From Hwanghaeella sp. (GTDB taxonomy: Bacteria; Pseudomonadota; Alphaproteobacteria; UBA8366; Aestuariispiraceae): 50,437 nt of DNA. The notes under the pieces were generated by a model. It saw only the letters and a program-made list of their open reading frames with translations, made no database searches and was not told the DNA's origin. Positions within the stretch are counted from its first letter, which is position 1; each line of letters opens with the position of its first letter. Below, one piece after another: positions 1 to 9,168 of this stretch. A program made the translations under genes and the position numbers. The stretch is taken from contig JANQIT010000292.1 in NCBI GenBank assembly GCA_028282025.1, positions 1 through 50,437 on the forward strand, written 5' to 3'.

Positions 1-1
1 C

Positions 2-1186
2 TGCAACACCATGGGAACCGCATCCTCCATGAACTCGGTCGCCGAGGGATTGGGCATGTCGCTTCCCGGCTGCGCCATGATTCCCGGCCCCTATCGCGAA
101 CGCGGACAGATGGCCTACGCCACCGGCAAGCGGATCGTGGAGATGGTGCACGAGGATCTGCGCCCGTCCGATATCATGACGCGGGAAGCGTTCGAGAACG
201 CCATCCGGGTGGTGACCGCATTGGGGGCCAGTTCCAACTGCGTCTGGCACCTGATCGCCATTGCCCGGCATATGGGCGTGGAGGTCACGGTCGACGATTG
301 GCAGACCTATGGCGAAGGCATTCCGCTGGTCGTCAACATGCAGCCCGCCGGGAAATATCTGGGCGAAGCCTTCCACAAGGCGGGCGGCGTACCCGCCGTG
401 ATGCGCCAATTGCTGGACAATGGGAAACTGAACGGCGGGGCCATGACGGTAAGCGGCAAGTCCGTCGCGGACAACGTCGCTAAGGCGGAGATCTATAACG
501 ACGAGGTGATCCTGCCCTACGAAAATCCGATGATGCAGGACGCAAGCTATGCCGTGCTGCGCGGCAACTTCTTCGACACCGCGGTCATGAAGATTTCGGT
601 CATCAACGACGACTTCCGCGCCAAATACCTGTCGCGTCCGGGCGCAGAGAATGTGCTGGAGGCGCGCGCCATCGTTTTCGAAGGATCGGAAGACTACCAC
701 CACCGGATCAACGATCCGGCGCTGGAGATCGATGAAAACTGCATGCTGTTCATCCGCGGCACCGGCCCGCTCGGCTGGCCCGGATCGGCGGAAGTCGTGA
801 ACATGCAGCCGCCGGATGCCCTGATCCAACGGGGGATCGAGGAACTGCCGGTCGCCGGCGACGGCCGCCAGAGCGGCACCAGCGGCAGCCCGTCGATCCT
901 GCATATCTCGCCGGAGTCGGCGGTGGGCGGCGGCCTCGCTCTGCTGCAAACCGGCGATACGGTCCGGCTGGATCTGAATCAGCGGACGCTGGACATTCTG
1001 ATCGATGCGGACGAGATGCAGCAGCGGCGCAACGCCTACAGCCAGGCGGAATTTCAGCATCAGACGCCGTGGCAGGAAATCTTTCGGAACCTTACCGGAC
1101 AGTTGGAAACCGGCATGGTTCTGGAAGATGCGGTGAAATATCAGCGGATCAGCCAGACCCGCGGTATTCCCCGGGACAATCACTAG
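2..1186 (+). CDS. IlvD/Edd family sugar-acid dehydratase, 3' part (L-arabinonate dehydratase-like)
   Basis: Partial gene; the reading frame is open to the left window edge and the first visible residues are CNTMGTAS, the iron-sulfur cysteine motif of the dihydroxyacid dehydratase family. A second candidate cluster cysteine lies in SSNCVWHL. The C-terminal block GDGRQSGTSGSPSIL and the GPLGWPGSAEV stretch fit the sugar-acid branch (arabinonate, xylonate or gluconate dehydratases) better than true IlvD of branched-chain synthesis. These cytoplasmic Fe-S enzymes remove water from aldonic acids to give 2-keto-3-deoxy acids. About 395 codons are visible of a family that is usually 570-600 residues, so roughly the first third lies outside. 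A GNAT gene starts 8 bases after the stop codon. The exact substrate cannot be read from the sequence. Confidence 0.92.
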   Translation, partial: CNTMGTASSMNSVAEGLGMSLPGCAMIPGPYRERGQMAYATGKRIVEMVHEDLRPSDIMTREAFENAIRVVTALGASSNCVWHLIAIARHMGVEVTVDDWQTYGEGIPLVVNMQPAGKYLGEAFHKAGGVPAVMRQLLDNGKLNGGAMTVSGKSVADNVAKAEIYNDEVILPYENPMMQDASYAVLRGNFFDTAVMKISVINDDFRAKYLSRPGAENVLEARAIVFEGSEDYHHRINDPALEIDENCMLFIRGTGPLGWPGSAEVVNMQPPDALIQRGIEELPVAGDGRQSGTSGSPSILHISPESAVGGGLALLQTGDTVRLDLNQRTLDILIDADEMQQRRNAYSQAEFQHQTPWQEIFRNLTGQLETGMVLEDAVKYQRISQTRGIPRDNH

Positions 1187-1194
1187 GACGCCCC

Positions 1195-1710
1195 ATGGAC
1201 GGATCGGCCTTTCAACCCCTTGTCGCCATCGCCGGCGGCGCGTTCGACCAGCACCAGGCGGTGCTGGAACTGCTGCAGGCTTCGTACAAGGCCCAGGACG
1301 GGGTGGTCGATCCGCCCTCTTCGGTGACACGGCTAACCTTGGAACAGGTGATCGCGGATGCGAAGGCCGGCGATTTGCTGACCGCCGAGGCCGAGGATGA
1401 ATCCATTGTCGGATGCGTTTTCACAAAAACGCTTTCGAACGAGGCCGGGCCGTACATGTACCTTCACCACCTGGCCGTCTCGCCGATCCAGCAGGGCAAG
1501 GGTATAGGCGGGATGCTGTTGCGCACCGTGGAAACACTGGCGCGCGGCCGGGGGATCGACCGGATACAGGCGATGTCCCGCGTGGAGCTGGTCGATAACC
1601 ACGCCTTTTTCGAACGGCACGGCTTCCGCGAGGTGAGTTTCTTTACCCACAACGGTTACCACCGGCCTACGTCCGTCCGGTTCGAGAAACTGCTGGCCGC
1701 GGATCCGTAG
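1195..1710 (+). CDS. GNAT family N-acetyltransferase
   Basis: A 171-residue protein starting at the ATG 8 bases after the dehydratase stop; a longer in-frame reading from 1069 would run into the dehydratase and is rejected. The acetyl-CoA-binding core is visible: a strand ending in LHHLAVSP, then QGKGIGGMLLRTVETLA (the Q/RxxGxG/A pyrophosphate loop at about residues 101-106), and a late NHAFFERHGFREV segment typical of GNAT motif B. The acyl acceptor is unknown. Its position suggests cotranscription with the dehydratase and the DUF2237 gene. Confidence 0.88.
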   Translation: MDGSAFQPLVAIAGGAFDQHQAVLELLQASYKAQDGVVDPPSSVTRLTLEQVIADAKAGDLLTAEAEDESIVGCVFTKTLSNEAGPYMYLHHLAVSPIQQGKGIGGMLLRTVETLARGRGIDRIQAMSRVELVDNHAFFERHGFREVSFFTHNGYHRPTSVRFEKLLAADP

Positions 1711-1711
1711 C

Positions 1712-2098
1712 ATGGCGAACGACAATCAGGAGGCCGCGCGCAACGTTTTGGGCGAGCCGTTGGAATCCTGCGGTGAAGACCCGCTAACCGGATTCTACAG
1801 GGACGGCTGCTGCAATACGGGGCCGGAAGACCGTGGGGTTCATACAGTCTGCGCCATCGTGACGGCGGACTTCCTGGCGTTCTCCAAGGCGTGCGGCAAC
1901 GATCTATCGACACCGGCGCCCGCCTTCGGCTTCCCCGGCCTTAATCCCGGCGACCGCTGGTGCCTGTGCGCGGCGCGCTGGCTGGAAGCTTACGAGGCCG
2001 GGCATGCACCCCGCGTCGCCCTAAGATCGACTCATGAGGTGACGCTGGAGATCGTCCCCTTCGACGCGCTGAAGAAACACGCCATCGACCTGAATTGA
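1712..2098 (+). CDS. DUF2237 family protein
   Basis: A 128-residue protein beginning one base after the GNAT stop, so translation is probably coupled. It shows the family's conserved string: NVLGEPLESC, then DPLTGFYRDGCCNTGPED, GVHTVCAIVT, and GDRWCLCAARW. Several invariant cysteines (in GCC, TVC and WCLC) suggest metal binding or redox chemistry, but no function has been established that I know of. Length is as expected for the family. A short imperfect hairpin (GGTGG/CCACC near 2111-2126) follows and could end the transcript. Confidence 0.9.
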   Translation: MANDNQEAARNVLGEPLESCGEDPLTGFYRDGCCNTGPEDRGVHTVCAIVTADFLAFSKACGNDLSTPAPAFGFPGLNPGDRWCLCAARWLEAYEAGHAPRVALRSTHEVTLEIVPFDALKKHAIDLN

Positions 2099-2393
2099 CT
2101 TGATAACAGGGTGGCGGCTACCACCGTGCAACGATAACTAACATCAATTTCAAGCGACGTTCATTGCAAACGTCACTTTGATGAAACCAGTTACTCGTTT
2201 CTCGCCTGTTCAATAACCTAGCGTTGCCTAACTGCTAGAACAGCACTTTCACGACCGCACAACAACAATCCTAACAATTTGTAAAGATGCTGTCACAATA
2301 CATCTAAAAATACAAAAGTATTTTTTTATGCGATCAATAGTTTTTTACATTATTATCAATCGCTGCAGGTTCCACCAATGGGAGAACAGTGCC
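2099..2393. other. AT-rich intergenic patch upstream of the EEP gene
   Basis: About 295 bases without a convincing gene and visibly richer in A and T than the rest of the window. It contains an A/T hairpin (arms 2306-2313 and 2318-2325, loop AAAA) followed by T's, which could be a weak terminator or simply a composition effect. I see no tRNA, integrase or clear direct repeats that would mark an insertion boundary. Confidence 0.5.
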
Positions 2394-3479
2394 ATGCAAT
2401 TGCGTATAGCAACGTACAATGTGGAAAATCTCTTCGGGCGTGCAAAGATTCTGAACTTCGAAAAGCATGACGACGGCGACGCGATTATGAAAAAGGCTGC
2501 GGACTTGCAGCAGATCTTGGAGCAGGAAGACTACTCCGCCCAAGACAAACGAGCCGCCGCAGAAATCTACGAGGAAATCAAGGACTACATCGATATCAAT
2601 ATTCTGCGTTCGAGCATTGGCTTTCACTTATTCAAAAGATCTGGCAGCACGTACCGCTTGGTACCGGACGGAAGGGATGACTGGCTGGGGTTCATAACAT
2701 TTCAGCGAGACTCATTTTCGGATGACACGTCGCGGAACACCGCCAAGGTGATCCAGGAGCTTGATGCCGACATTCTCTGTATCAACGAGGTGGAAAATCG
2801 AACCGTGTTGGATCAATTCAATTCGGGACGACTACACGGAATGTATGAGTACAACATATTGATCGATTGCAAGAATGACCCAAGAGGAATTGATGTCGGG
2901 ATCTATAGCAAATTCCCGATAGGACATATTCGGACCAACATATTTACAAAGAACAGTTCGGGTCGAAACCTCTTCTCGCGAGATTGCCTGGAAGTCGAAG
3001 TTCTGACGCCCGAAGGGCCGGTTCATGTACTTGCTAACCATTTCAAAAGTAAATCCGGCGGCGGCAATCAACGTCGCCGAGGCCAAGCTGAGGAGGTAAA
3101 AAGAATCCTTACGGAACGGTACGACCTCCGGAAAGACAAGGTAGCCGTGCTAGGAGATTTGAACGATACTCCTCAAAGCTGGCCTCTTCAGCCACTAACT
3201 CAACACTCTGACCTCAGCGATGTGCTTCATTCCAGTGCCGGTCCGGCAGCTGGAAGACGCTGGACATACAATTATAGGGGACAGTTAAATCAGATTGATT
3301 TCATTCTCGCGTCCAAACCGCTTTACAGAAAACTTGTCAGTGCCGGAGTAGAACGCAGAGGTATGTCCCCAGACGATCTTGCTGGCACGAATGCGGGCGT
3401 GAGTTCGTTTCACGGGATCAAGAATTGGCGAGACGCCGCCTCAGACCACGGCGCTGTGTACGCTGACTTCGACATATAG
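2394..3479 (+). CDS. Endonuclease/exonuclease/phosphatase family protein
   Basis: Residues 1-9 read MQLRIATYN, followed by VENLF, the opening strand of the EEP (DNase I-like) fold. Further catalytic signatures follow in order: CINEVENR (metal-binding Glu), a NHFKSK histidine segment, LGDLNDTP (Asp/Asn pair), NQIDFIL and the C-terminal SDHGAV (catalytic Asp-His). Members hydrolyse phosphodiesters in nucleic acids or lipids; the substrate here is unknown. I start at the ATG at 2394, preceded by GGGAGAACAG, rather than at an upstream ATG at 2328 that adds a non-conserved leader. No signal peptide is seen. Codon choice is noticeably more A/T-rich than in flanking genes, suggesting horizontal acquisition. 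Confidence 0.85.
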   Translation: MQLRIATYNVENLFGRAKILNFEKHDDGDAIMKKAADLQQILEQEDYSAQDKRAAAEIYEEIKDYIDINILRSSIGFHLFKRSGSTYRLVPDGRDDWLGFITFQRDSFSDDTSRNTAKVIQELDADILCINEVENRTVLDQFNSGRLHGMYEYNILIDCKNDPRGIDVGIYSKFPIGHIRTNIFTKNSSGRNLFSRDCLEVEVLTPEGPVHVLANHFKSKSGGGNQRRRGQAEEVKRILTERYDLRKDKVAVLGDLNDTPQSWPLQPLTQHSDLSDVLHSSAGPAAGRRWTYNYRGQLNQIDFILASKPLYRKLVSAGVERRGMSPDDLAGTNAGVSSFHGIKNWRDAASDHGAVYADFDI

Positions 3480-3519
3480 GCAGAATGACTGATATCGTAT
3501 GCGACTGGCGTGGCAGGAT

Positions 3520-4467
3520 TTAAGCCGCGCCATCTATCGCCATGGGGCCAGCAGCTATCGAGGCCTTAATCGAACGTTTGTCGTTGCCTAATAGCCGGTC
3601 GGCGTCGCGCTTGAAGATTTCCGCCAGCGCGTCGATCACGGCGCGGACCGCGGGCGACTTCCTGATGTCGCGGTGCACGACCAGGTGCAGACCGCGCTTC
3701 AGATCCTCAATGGGCGGGGTCAGGCGAACCAGGCCGGGTTCCGTATCGCCGACGAAGCAGGGCAGCACGCCAAGGCCCGCGCCCTGCTGCACCGCGTGGG
3801 CGATGACATGACCGTCATTCGTGCGGACCGCCGGGCAATCGCCCTCCAGCATGTCGAGAAGCCAGGACTGGTTATTGAAATAGGCATGCTCTTCGTTGAA
3901 TCCGACCCAATTGCATTCCTTGTAGCGCGCCTCGCCAAGCGCCGCCGGGTTCCGCTCCACATAGGTGCGGGAACCGTAGACCGCGTGGGAATAGGACCCG
4001 ATCCGGCGGACCACCAGGCTCGGCGTGTTCGGCAGGCATTCCTGAATGATCAGGTCGGCTTCCCGGCGCATCAGGTTGGCCTGGATGTGGTTGACCAGAA
4101 CTTCGATTTCGATTTCCGGCAGTTTCTCCCGCAACTCGGCCATATAGTCGGTCAACAGCCAAGCGAAGCTCTCCCAGACGGAAATCCGCACCGTGCCTTT
4201 GGCGGATTCCGCCAGGCTCGGCGTCCGCCGGTCGACGGCCAGGGCGCTCGCCTCCATAGCTTCGGCCAACGGCAGCAGCTCGGTCCCGGCCGGACTCGGC
4301 GCAAGGCCGTCCGGCAGGCGTTCGAACAGGCGCGCGCCCAACTGATCTTCCAGGGCTTTCAGACGCCGGCCGACCGTCGGCTGCGTCACCTTCAGGGTCC
4401 GCGCCGCCGCCGACAGGCTGCCTTCGCGTGAAATTGCCAGAAATATGCGAATATCGTCCCAGTTCAT
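3520..4467 (-). CDS. LysR family transcriptional regulator
   Basis: A 315-residue protein with the N-terminal winged helix typical of LysR proteins: MNWDDIRIFLAISREGSLSA, then AARTLKVTQPTVGRRLKALE. An effector-binding domain from about residue 90 follows. The start at 4467 puts the HTH at residue 1; a further 21 in-frame residues upstream are not conserved in type. The gene is transcribed away from the large ABC transporter gene, with 174 bases between the starts, so it may regulate that gene as well as itself. A dyad TGTnTAnnnnTAnACA lies at 4514-4529 between them. The inducer is unknown. Confidence 0.92.
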   Translation of the reverse strand: MNWDDIRIFLAISREGSLSAAARTLKVTQPTVGRRLKALEDQLGARLFERLPDGLAPSPAGTELLPLAEAMEASALAVDRRTPSLAESAKGTVRISVWESFAWLLTDYMAELREKLPEIEIEVLVNHIQANLMRREADLIIQECLPNTPSLVVRRIGSYSHAVYGSRTYVERNPAALGEARYKECNWVGFNEEHAYFNNQSWLLDMLEGDCPAVRTNDGHVIAHAVQQGAGLGVLPCFVGDTEPGLVRLTPPIEDLKRGLHLVVHRDIRKSPAVRAVIDALAEIFKRDADRLLGNDKRSIKASIAAGPMAIDGAA

Positions 4468-4513
4468 GCCGTCACCGCCTTGTCTATGCAGGACCAATAT
4501 AGGCCATGCGCGA

Positions 4514-4529
4514 TGTGTAATCGTATACA
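4514..4529. promoter_or_regulatory. Candidate LysR operator (imperfect dyad)
   Basis: The sequence TGTGTAATCGTATACA has matching outer positions on both halves (TGTnTA and TAnACA). It lies 47 bases upstream of the LysR start in the divergent intergenic region, a usual place for such sites. The core T-N11-A spacing is not exactly met, so this is only a candidate. Confidence 0.3.
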
Positions 4530-4543
4530 AAAATGTTTAGCCG

Positions 4544-4561
4544 CCCTTTAATTTCAAAGGG
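4544..4561 (+). promoter_or_regulatory. Leader hairpin upstream of the ABC exporter gene
   Basis: A perfect 6-bp stem CCCTTT/AAAGGG with loop AATTTC, followed five bases later by six T's (4567-4572). It lies 80 bases before the ABC start and resembles a weak intrinsic terminator or attenuator. No leader peptide or riboswitch was recognised with it. Confidence 0.35.
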
Positions 4562-4641
4562 AGCCATTTTTTCTTGAAGAGCGTATGACCGAAGCCCAAT
4601 GCAGTTCATGGGTATAGCGCCCCTGGGAAAAGGACCATCCG

Positions 4642-7600
4642 ATGTATTTCGACCGACGGCTTTGGACATTCACGAATGGCGTAAGGGGCCGGATTTGGGG
4701 CACTGTTGCACTCGGCGTCGCGTCCTCCGCCCTCGGCATCCTGCGGCTCGCCCTGATCGGCTGGTTGCTGGGCAAGGTCATGACCGGGGCCTCCGTCGAC
4801 GATCTGCTGTGGTTCTCCGCCATGGTGGTCGCCGTCATCCTGTTGCGGGCTGCGTTCGACTACGCGCGCACCATGACCGCGCATCACACCTCGGCGCAGG
4901 TGCAACTCAGCATTCGCCAGAAACTATACGACAAGCTGATCGCCCTTGGCCCCAGCCATGTCGGACTGAACCGGACCGGCGATCTGGTCGTCACCCTGGT
5001 GCAAAGCATCGAACATCTGGAAATCTATTTCGGCAAATACCTGCCGCAGCTCGCGGTCGCCGCCGTGACGCCAGTATTGATATTCGCCTTCACCGCCTGG
5101 CTGGACATCTGGGTTGCCTGCGCCTTTCTGGGCGCCGCCCTGTTCACGCTGTTGGCGCCGGCCCTGTTCCATCGCTGGGACGAGAAGAACTCTCTCGCCC
5201 GGTCGCGGGCCTACAAGAGTTTCGCGGCGGAGTTTCTGGATTCGATCCAAGGGTTGGCCACGCTGAAGGCTTTTGGCCAAAGCGGCGCACGCGCCCGTCT
5301 GCTGGCGGAAAAGGCGGATGCGGTGTTCCGGTCGACCATGTGGGTGCTGGCGACGAATTCTCTAACACGCGGAATCACAGACACCGGCATCGCCTTCGGC
5401 GCGGCCGCCGCGCTGGCGGTTGGCGCGTACCGGCTGTTCGAGGGTCATCTGGGTATCGAAGCGCTGCTGGTGATCCTGCTGCTGGGGATAGAGGTCTTCC
5501 GCCCGCTGCGCGATCTGCGCGGGCTGTTACATAGCGGCATGCTGGCCCAGGCCGCGGCGGGCAGCGTTTTCGATCTGCTGGACCGTCAGCCCAGCATCGA
5601 GGATACGGTCCAGGAAGCGGGCGGCGGCGCGCTTGAAGCAAGCGTTACGTTCGAGGATGTGGGGTTTGCTTATCCGGGCGGCCGGGGTCCCACGCATAAG
5701 GGCCTTTCCTTCGATGTTCGTCCCGGCGAACGGATCGGCATCGTCGGCGAAAGCGGCGCGGGTAAGTCCTCCATCGTGCGGTTGCTGCTCAGGCTGTACG
5801 ACCCGCAGGCCGGCCACATTCTGATCGGCGGCGAGCCGCTGACCGCGCTCAGCTTCAAACGGATCCGCAGCCAACTCTCCATCGTCAGCCAGGACACTTT
5901 CCTGTTCCATGGGACGGTGGAGGACAATCTGCGCGTCGGCAACCCGGACGCCAGCCAGCAGGACCTGGAAAAAGCCGCCCGCGCCGCCAACGCGCATGAC
6001 TTCATCGCGTCCCTGCCGGACGGCTACCGCACCACCATCGGCGAGCGCGGCGTGAAGCTGTCCGGCGGGCAGAGGCAGCGGATCGCCATCGCCCGGGCCC
6101 TGTTGCGCGATGCGCCCATTCTGGTGTTGGACGAAGCCCTGTCCGCCGTCGATGCCGAGAACGAAGCCGTTATCCAGGAGGCCCTGGACCGCCTGATGCA
6201 GAACCGCACGACGCTGATCCTCGCGCACCGGCTCTCCAGCATCATCGACGCGGACAGGATCCTGGTGATCGGCGACGGACGGGTCCAGGAATCCGGCAGC
6301 CACGACGCCCTGATGCAAACCAAGGGCGTCTATTGGCGGCTGATGGGGGAACAGGCCGCCGAACGCGCCGGATCCTTCGACGAAATGCTGCTGGACGACG
6401 GCGCGGCGAATGTTCCGGAGAATTCGGAGGAGCGCGCGCCCCGGGAGATCGCAGCACGGGAGACCGTGGAGGAACATTCCGCCGTCAAAGCCGAAGGGTT
6501 GAGTTGGGCGGGGGCCATCGCCTCTCTGCTATCCCATGCACGACCCTATGCCGGAAAGCTCATCGCAACCTTTATATTGGGCGTTTCCCGCGTTGCGGCC
6601 TTTATCGCGGTCAGCCTTGTTTCCGCCCTCGCCGTCGCGGCGGTGAAAGAAGGCGGGCCGGTCTTCACGCTGATCGCTGCGGTTCTGATTCTGGCGCCGG
6701 TCGCGGGCGTGCTGCATTGGCTGGAATCCTGGCTTGCCCACGACATGGCCTTCCGTCTGCTGGCGCGCATGCGGGTCGATCTGTTCGAGAAGATCGACCG
6801 GCTTGCGCCGGCCTATCTGGTCCGCCGCCGGACCGGCGATCTGGTCGCCATGGCGACCGAGGATGTCGAAATGGTGGAGTATTTCTTCGCCCACACCATC
6901 GCGCCCGCCTTCGTCGCCGTCCTGGTACCGGCCACCGCCCTCACCGTCCTGGCCTCCTTCCACTGGTCCTTGGCCGCGACCTTGTCGCCTTTCCTGGCGC
7001 TGGTCGCCCTTTCGCCCTTCCTGCTGCGGCGGCGGCTCGACCGGCTGGCGTCCAAGGACCGGGAGGCGTTGGGCGAGTTGAACGCGCATACGGTTGACAG
7101 CATCCAGGGCCTTGGCGAAGTCGTCGCCTTCCAGCAGGAGCGCAGACGGCGCGACGATTTCAGCAATCTGGTGGTCCGGCATCAGTCGGTGCGCCTGCCC
7201 TTTTTCAGCGACCTGACGGTCCAGGAACAGGCAATCGAGGTGCTGAGCATGCTGGGCGGCCTGGCAGTGGTCGTCGCCGGCGGTTATCTGGTGCAGCAAG
7301 GCGCGATGCAGGCCGCCTATCTGCCCATGCTGACCTTACTGGCCATGGCGGCCTTCCTGCCGATTTCGGAGATCGCCGATATCGGCCGGCAGTTGGCCGA
7401 TACGCTGGGGGCGACCCGCCGGCTGAACACGGTGCACCGAGAGCCCGTCCCGGTCACCGACGGACCGCGGGACCTGACAGCAAGCGAAGACCGCGCCGAG
7501 CCGGTGCGGTTCGACACGGTTTCCTTCACCTATCTCGGGATGGATGCGGAGGCGCTGAAATCGGTCAGTCTGAGCATCCCGGCAGGCGGCACCGTGGCGT

Positions 7601-8247
7601 TGGTCGGCCCCTCAGGCGCGGGCAAGACCACCGTGGCGCATCTGCTGCTGCGCTTCTGGGACCCGTCCGCCGGGTCGATTCAGGCGGGCGGCCACGACCT
7701 GCGGGACTACACGCTGGACTCCCTGCGCAGCCATGTCGCCCTGGTCGCACAGGACACCTATCTCTTCAACGATACGCTGCGCGCAAACATCCTCATCGCC
7801 CGTCCGGACGCGGACGAGGAAGCCTTGGCATCCGCGATCCGTTCCGCCTCGCTGGAACCGTTCGTGGCCGGATTGCCGGACGGTTTGGAGACGACGGTCG
7901 GCGAGCGGGGCATGGCGTTGTCCGGCGGTCAGCGGCAGCGCGTGGCGATTGCCAGGGCCTTCCTGCGGGACGCCCCGATCCTGATCCTGGACGAGGCCAC
8001 CTCGCATCTGGACGCGGCCAGCGAACGGGCGGTGCATACTGCGCTGCGCGACTTGATGAAGGACCGTACGACCCTGATCATCGCCCATCGGCTCTCCACC
8101 GTCCGCAACGCGGACAGCATCGCCGTAATGCGGGCCGGAGAGGTCGTCGAAACCGGCACGCATGACGACCTGCTGGCCCGCGGCGGTCTTTACGCCAGGC
8201 TGGTCGCCCGTCAGCTTTCCGCCGGCGGACAGCAGGCGGCGGAATAG
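4642..8247 (+). CDS. Fused tandem ABC exporter (CydDC-like, TM-NBD-TM-NBD)
   Basis: A 1201-residue protein containing two complete ABC exporter halves in one chain. Half 1 has about six membrane segments up to residue 310, Walker A GESGAGKSS near 369-377, signature LSGGQRQRIAIARALL near 472, and Walker B LVLDEALSAVD. A linker of about residues 570-620 leads to half 2, with Walker A GPSGAGKTT near 988, signature LSGGQRQRVAIARAFL near 1092, and Walker B LILDEATSHLD. Both sites keep the catalytic Glu and the following H-loop (AHRLSS, AHRLST). The order and the YFGKYLPQL segment resemble the CydD and CydC subunits, which export cysteine/glutathione in cytochrome bd assembly. No cydAB is present, so the substrate is uncertain. 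It probably acts alone in the inner membrane. Confidence 0.88.
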   Translation: MYFDRRLWTFTNGVRGRIWGTVALGVASSALGILRLALIGWLLGKVMTGASVDDLLWFSAMVVAVILLRAAFDYARTMTAHHTSAQVQLSIRQKLYDKLIALGPSHVGLNRTGDLVVTLVQSIEHLEIYFGKYLPQLAVAAVTPVLIFAFTAWLDIWVACAFLGAALFTLLAPALFHRWDEKNSLARSRAYKSFAAEFLDSIQGLATLKAFGQSGARARLLAEKADAVFRSTMWVLATNSLTRGITDTGIAFGAAAALAVGAYRLFEGHLGIEALLVILLLGIEVFRPLRDLRGLLHSGMLAQAAAGSVFDLLDRQPSIEDTVQEAGGGALEASVTFEDVGFAYPGGRGPTHKGLSFDVRPGERIGIVGESGAGKSSIVRLLLRLYDPQAGHILIGGEPLTALSFKRIRSQLSIVSQDTFLFHGTVEDNLRVGNPDASQQDLEKAARAANAHDFIASLPDGYRTTIGERGVKLSGGQRQRIAIARALLRDAPILVLDEALSAVDAENEAVIQEALDRLMQNRTTLILAHRLSSIIDADRILVIGDGRVQESGSHDALMQTKGVYWRLMGEQAAERAGSFDEMLLDDGAANVPENSEERAPREIAARETVEEHSAVKAEGLSWAGAIASLLSHARPYAGKLIATFILGVSRVAAFIAVSLVSALAVAAVKEGGPVFTLIAAVLILAPVAGVLHWLESWLAHDMAFRLLARMRVDLFEKIDRLAPAYLVRRRTGDLVAMATEDVEMVEYFFAHTIAPAFVAVLVPATALTVLASFHWSLAATLSPFLALVALSPFLLRRRLDRLASKDREALGELNAHTVDSIQGLGEVVAFQQERRRRDDFSNLVVRHQSVRLPFFSDLTVQEQAIEVLSMLGGLAVVVAGGYLVQQGAMQAAYLPMLTLLAMAAFLPISEIADIGRQLADTLGATRRLNTVHREPVPVTDGPRDLTASEDRAEPVRFDTVSFTYLGMDAEALKSVSLSIPAGGTVALVGPSGAGKTTVAHLLLRFWDPSAGSIQAGGHDLRDYTLDSLRSHVALVAQDTYLFNDTLRANILIARPDADEEALASAIRSASLEPFVAGLPDGLETTVGERGMALSGGQRQRVAIARAFLRDAPILILDEATSHLDAASERAVHTALRDLMKDRTTLIIAHRLSTVRNADSIAVMRAGEVVETGTHDDLLARGGLYARLVARQLSAGGQQAAE

Positions 8248-8254
8248 CGTTCGG

Positions 8255-8278
8255 CGCGCTTGATTTTAGGCAAGCGCG
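8255..8278. terminator. Hairpin between convergent genes
   Basis: An 8-bp perfect stem CGCGCTTG/CAAGCGCG with loop ATTTTAGG lies 7 bases after the ABC exporter stop and encloses the stop codon of the convergent ribokinase gene. There is no real T-tract on either side, so termination may be weak. Confidence 0.5.
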
Positions 8279-9156
8279 GCGCGGATCTCGCCTTCCGTGG
8301 CATAGGCCGCTTGCGCACCCAGCGCCCGGCAGGCGAGCGACGCGCCCGCCGCGGCGAAGCGCAGCGCATCCCGCATGGTCAGGCCGGCATCGAGCGCCGT
8401 GGCGAGGCAGCCGCAGAAGGCGTCCCCCGCCCCCGTCGTGTCCGCCACCGCGACAGGCAGCGCCTCCCCCCTGTACCGCTCCCGCCCATCGGCGCACAGA
8501 TAACCGTCTGCCCCCAGTGTGATCACCACCGTTGGGCAGAAGCGCGATAGAACATCCAACTGTTCTTCCACCCCGTCCGCCTCAACGCCGAGATGCGCGG
8601 ACAGCGCCGAGGCCTCTCCCGCATTCACGATCAGGACGTCCACCATCGACAACAACCCGCCATCCACTGGGGCAAAGGGCGCCAGATTCAAGACGCGGCG
8701 CACGCCGCGCCCCGCGCAGAGGCGAAGCGCGTCCGCATTCCGTTCCAGGGGTATCTCCATTTGCAGCAGCAGGACACCGCCCTCTGGAACGGCCTCTTCA
8801 ACCAGTGGAGACACCGCGCCGTTGGCATTCGATGCGACGACGATGCGGTTTTCCCCGGCCTCATCCACCATCACGGCGGCAAGCGCCGTCGCGCGATCCG
8901 GCAGGACGGAAACATGCTGTGTGTCGACGCCCGCCTCCAGGAACCCGCGCATTGCAATTCCGGCAAAACCGTCGTCGCCCACGGCGCCGGCCATCCGCAC
9001 CGCGCCGCCCGCCAAGGCGGCGGCCACGGCCTGGTTCGCTCCTTTACCGCCCGGCGCGAGCAGACAGGTCGGCGTCAGCACCGTCTCGCCCGCCCCTGGA
9101 AACCGGTCGACGGAAGCGACGAGATCGAGATTGATCGACCCGTAGACGGTGATCAC
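8266..9156 (-). CDS. rbsK: Ribokinase (PfkB family)
   Basis: A 296-residue PfkB-family sugar kinase. The N-terminal signature GSINLDLVASVDRFP, the GGKGANQAVAA motif (about 37-47) and the C-terminal DTTGAGDAFCG with catalytic Asp at about 245 are all present. These are the ribokinase marks, though related pentose or sugar-acid kinases share them. It starts with GTG at 9156, preceded by AAAGGGG. It is the third gene of a minus-strand operon after the denD-like and PRISE-like genes, with a 12-base gap. No ribose ABC transporter or rbsD is nearby, so the substrate could be another sugar released by the neighbouring dehydrogenases. Confidence 0.85.
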   Translation of the reverse strand: MITVYGSINLDLVASVDRFPGAGETVLTPTCLLAPGGKGANQAVAAALAGGAVRMAGAVGDDGFAGIAMRGFLEAGVDTQHVSVLPDRATALAAVMVDEAGENRIVVASNANGAVSPLVEEAVPEGGVLLLQMEIPLERNADALRLCAGRGVRRVLNLAPFAPVDGGLLSMVDVLIVNAGEASALSAHLGVEADGVEEQLDVLSRFCPTVVITLGADGYLCADGRERYRGEALPVAVADTTGAGDAFCGCLATALDAGLTMRDALRFAAAGASLACRALGAQAAYATEGEIRAALA

Positions 9157-9168
9157 CGCGCGGCCCCT

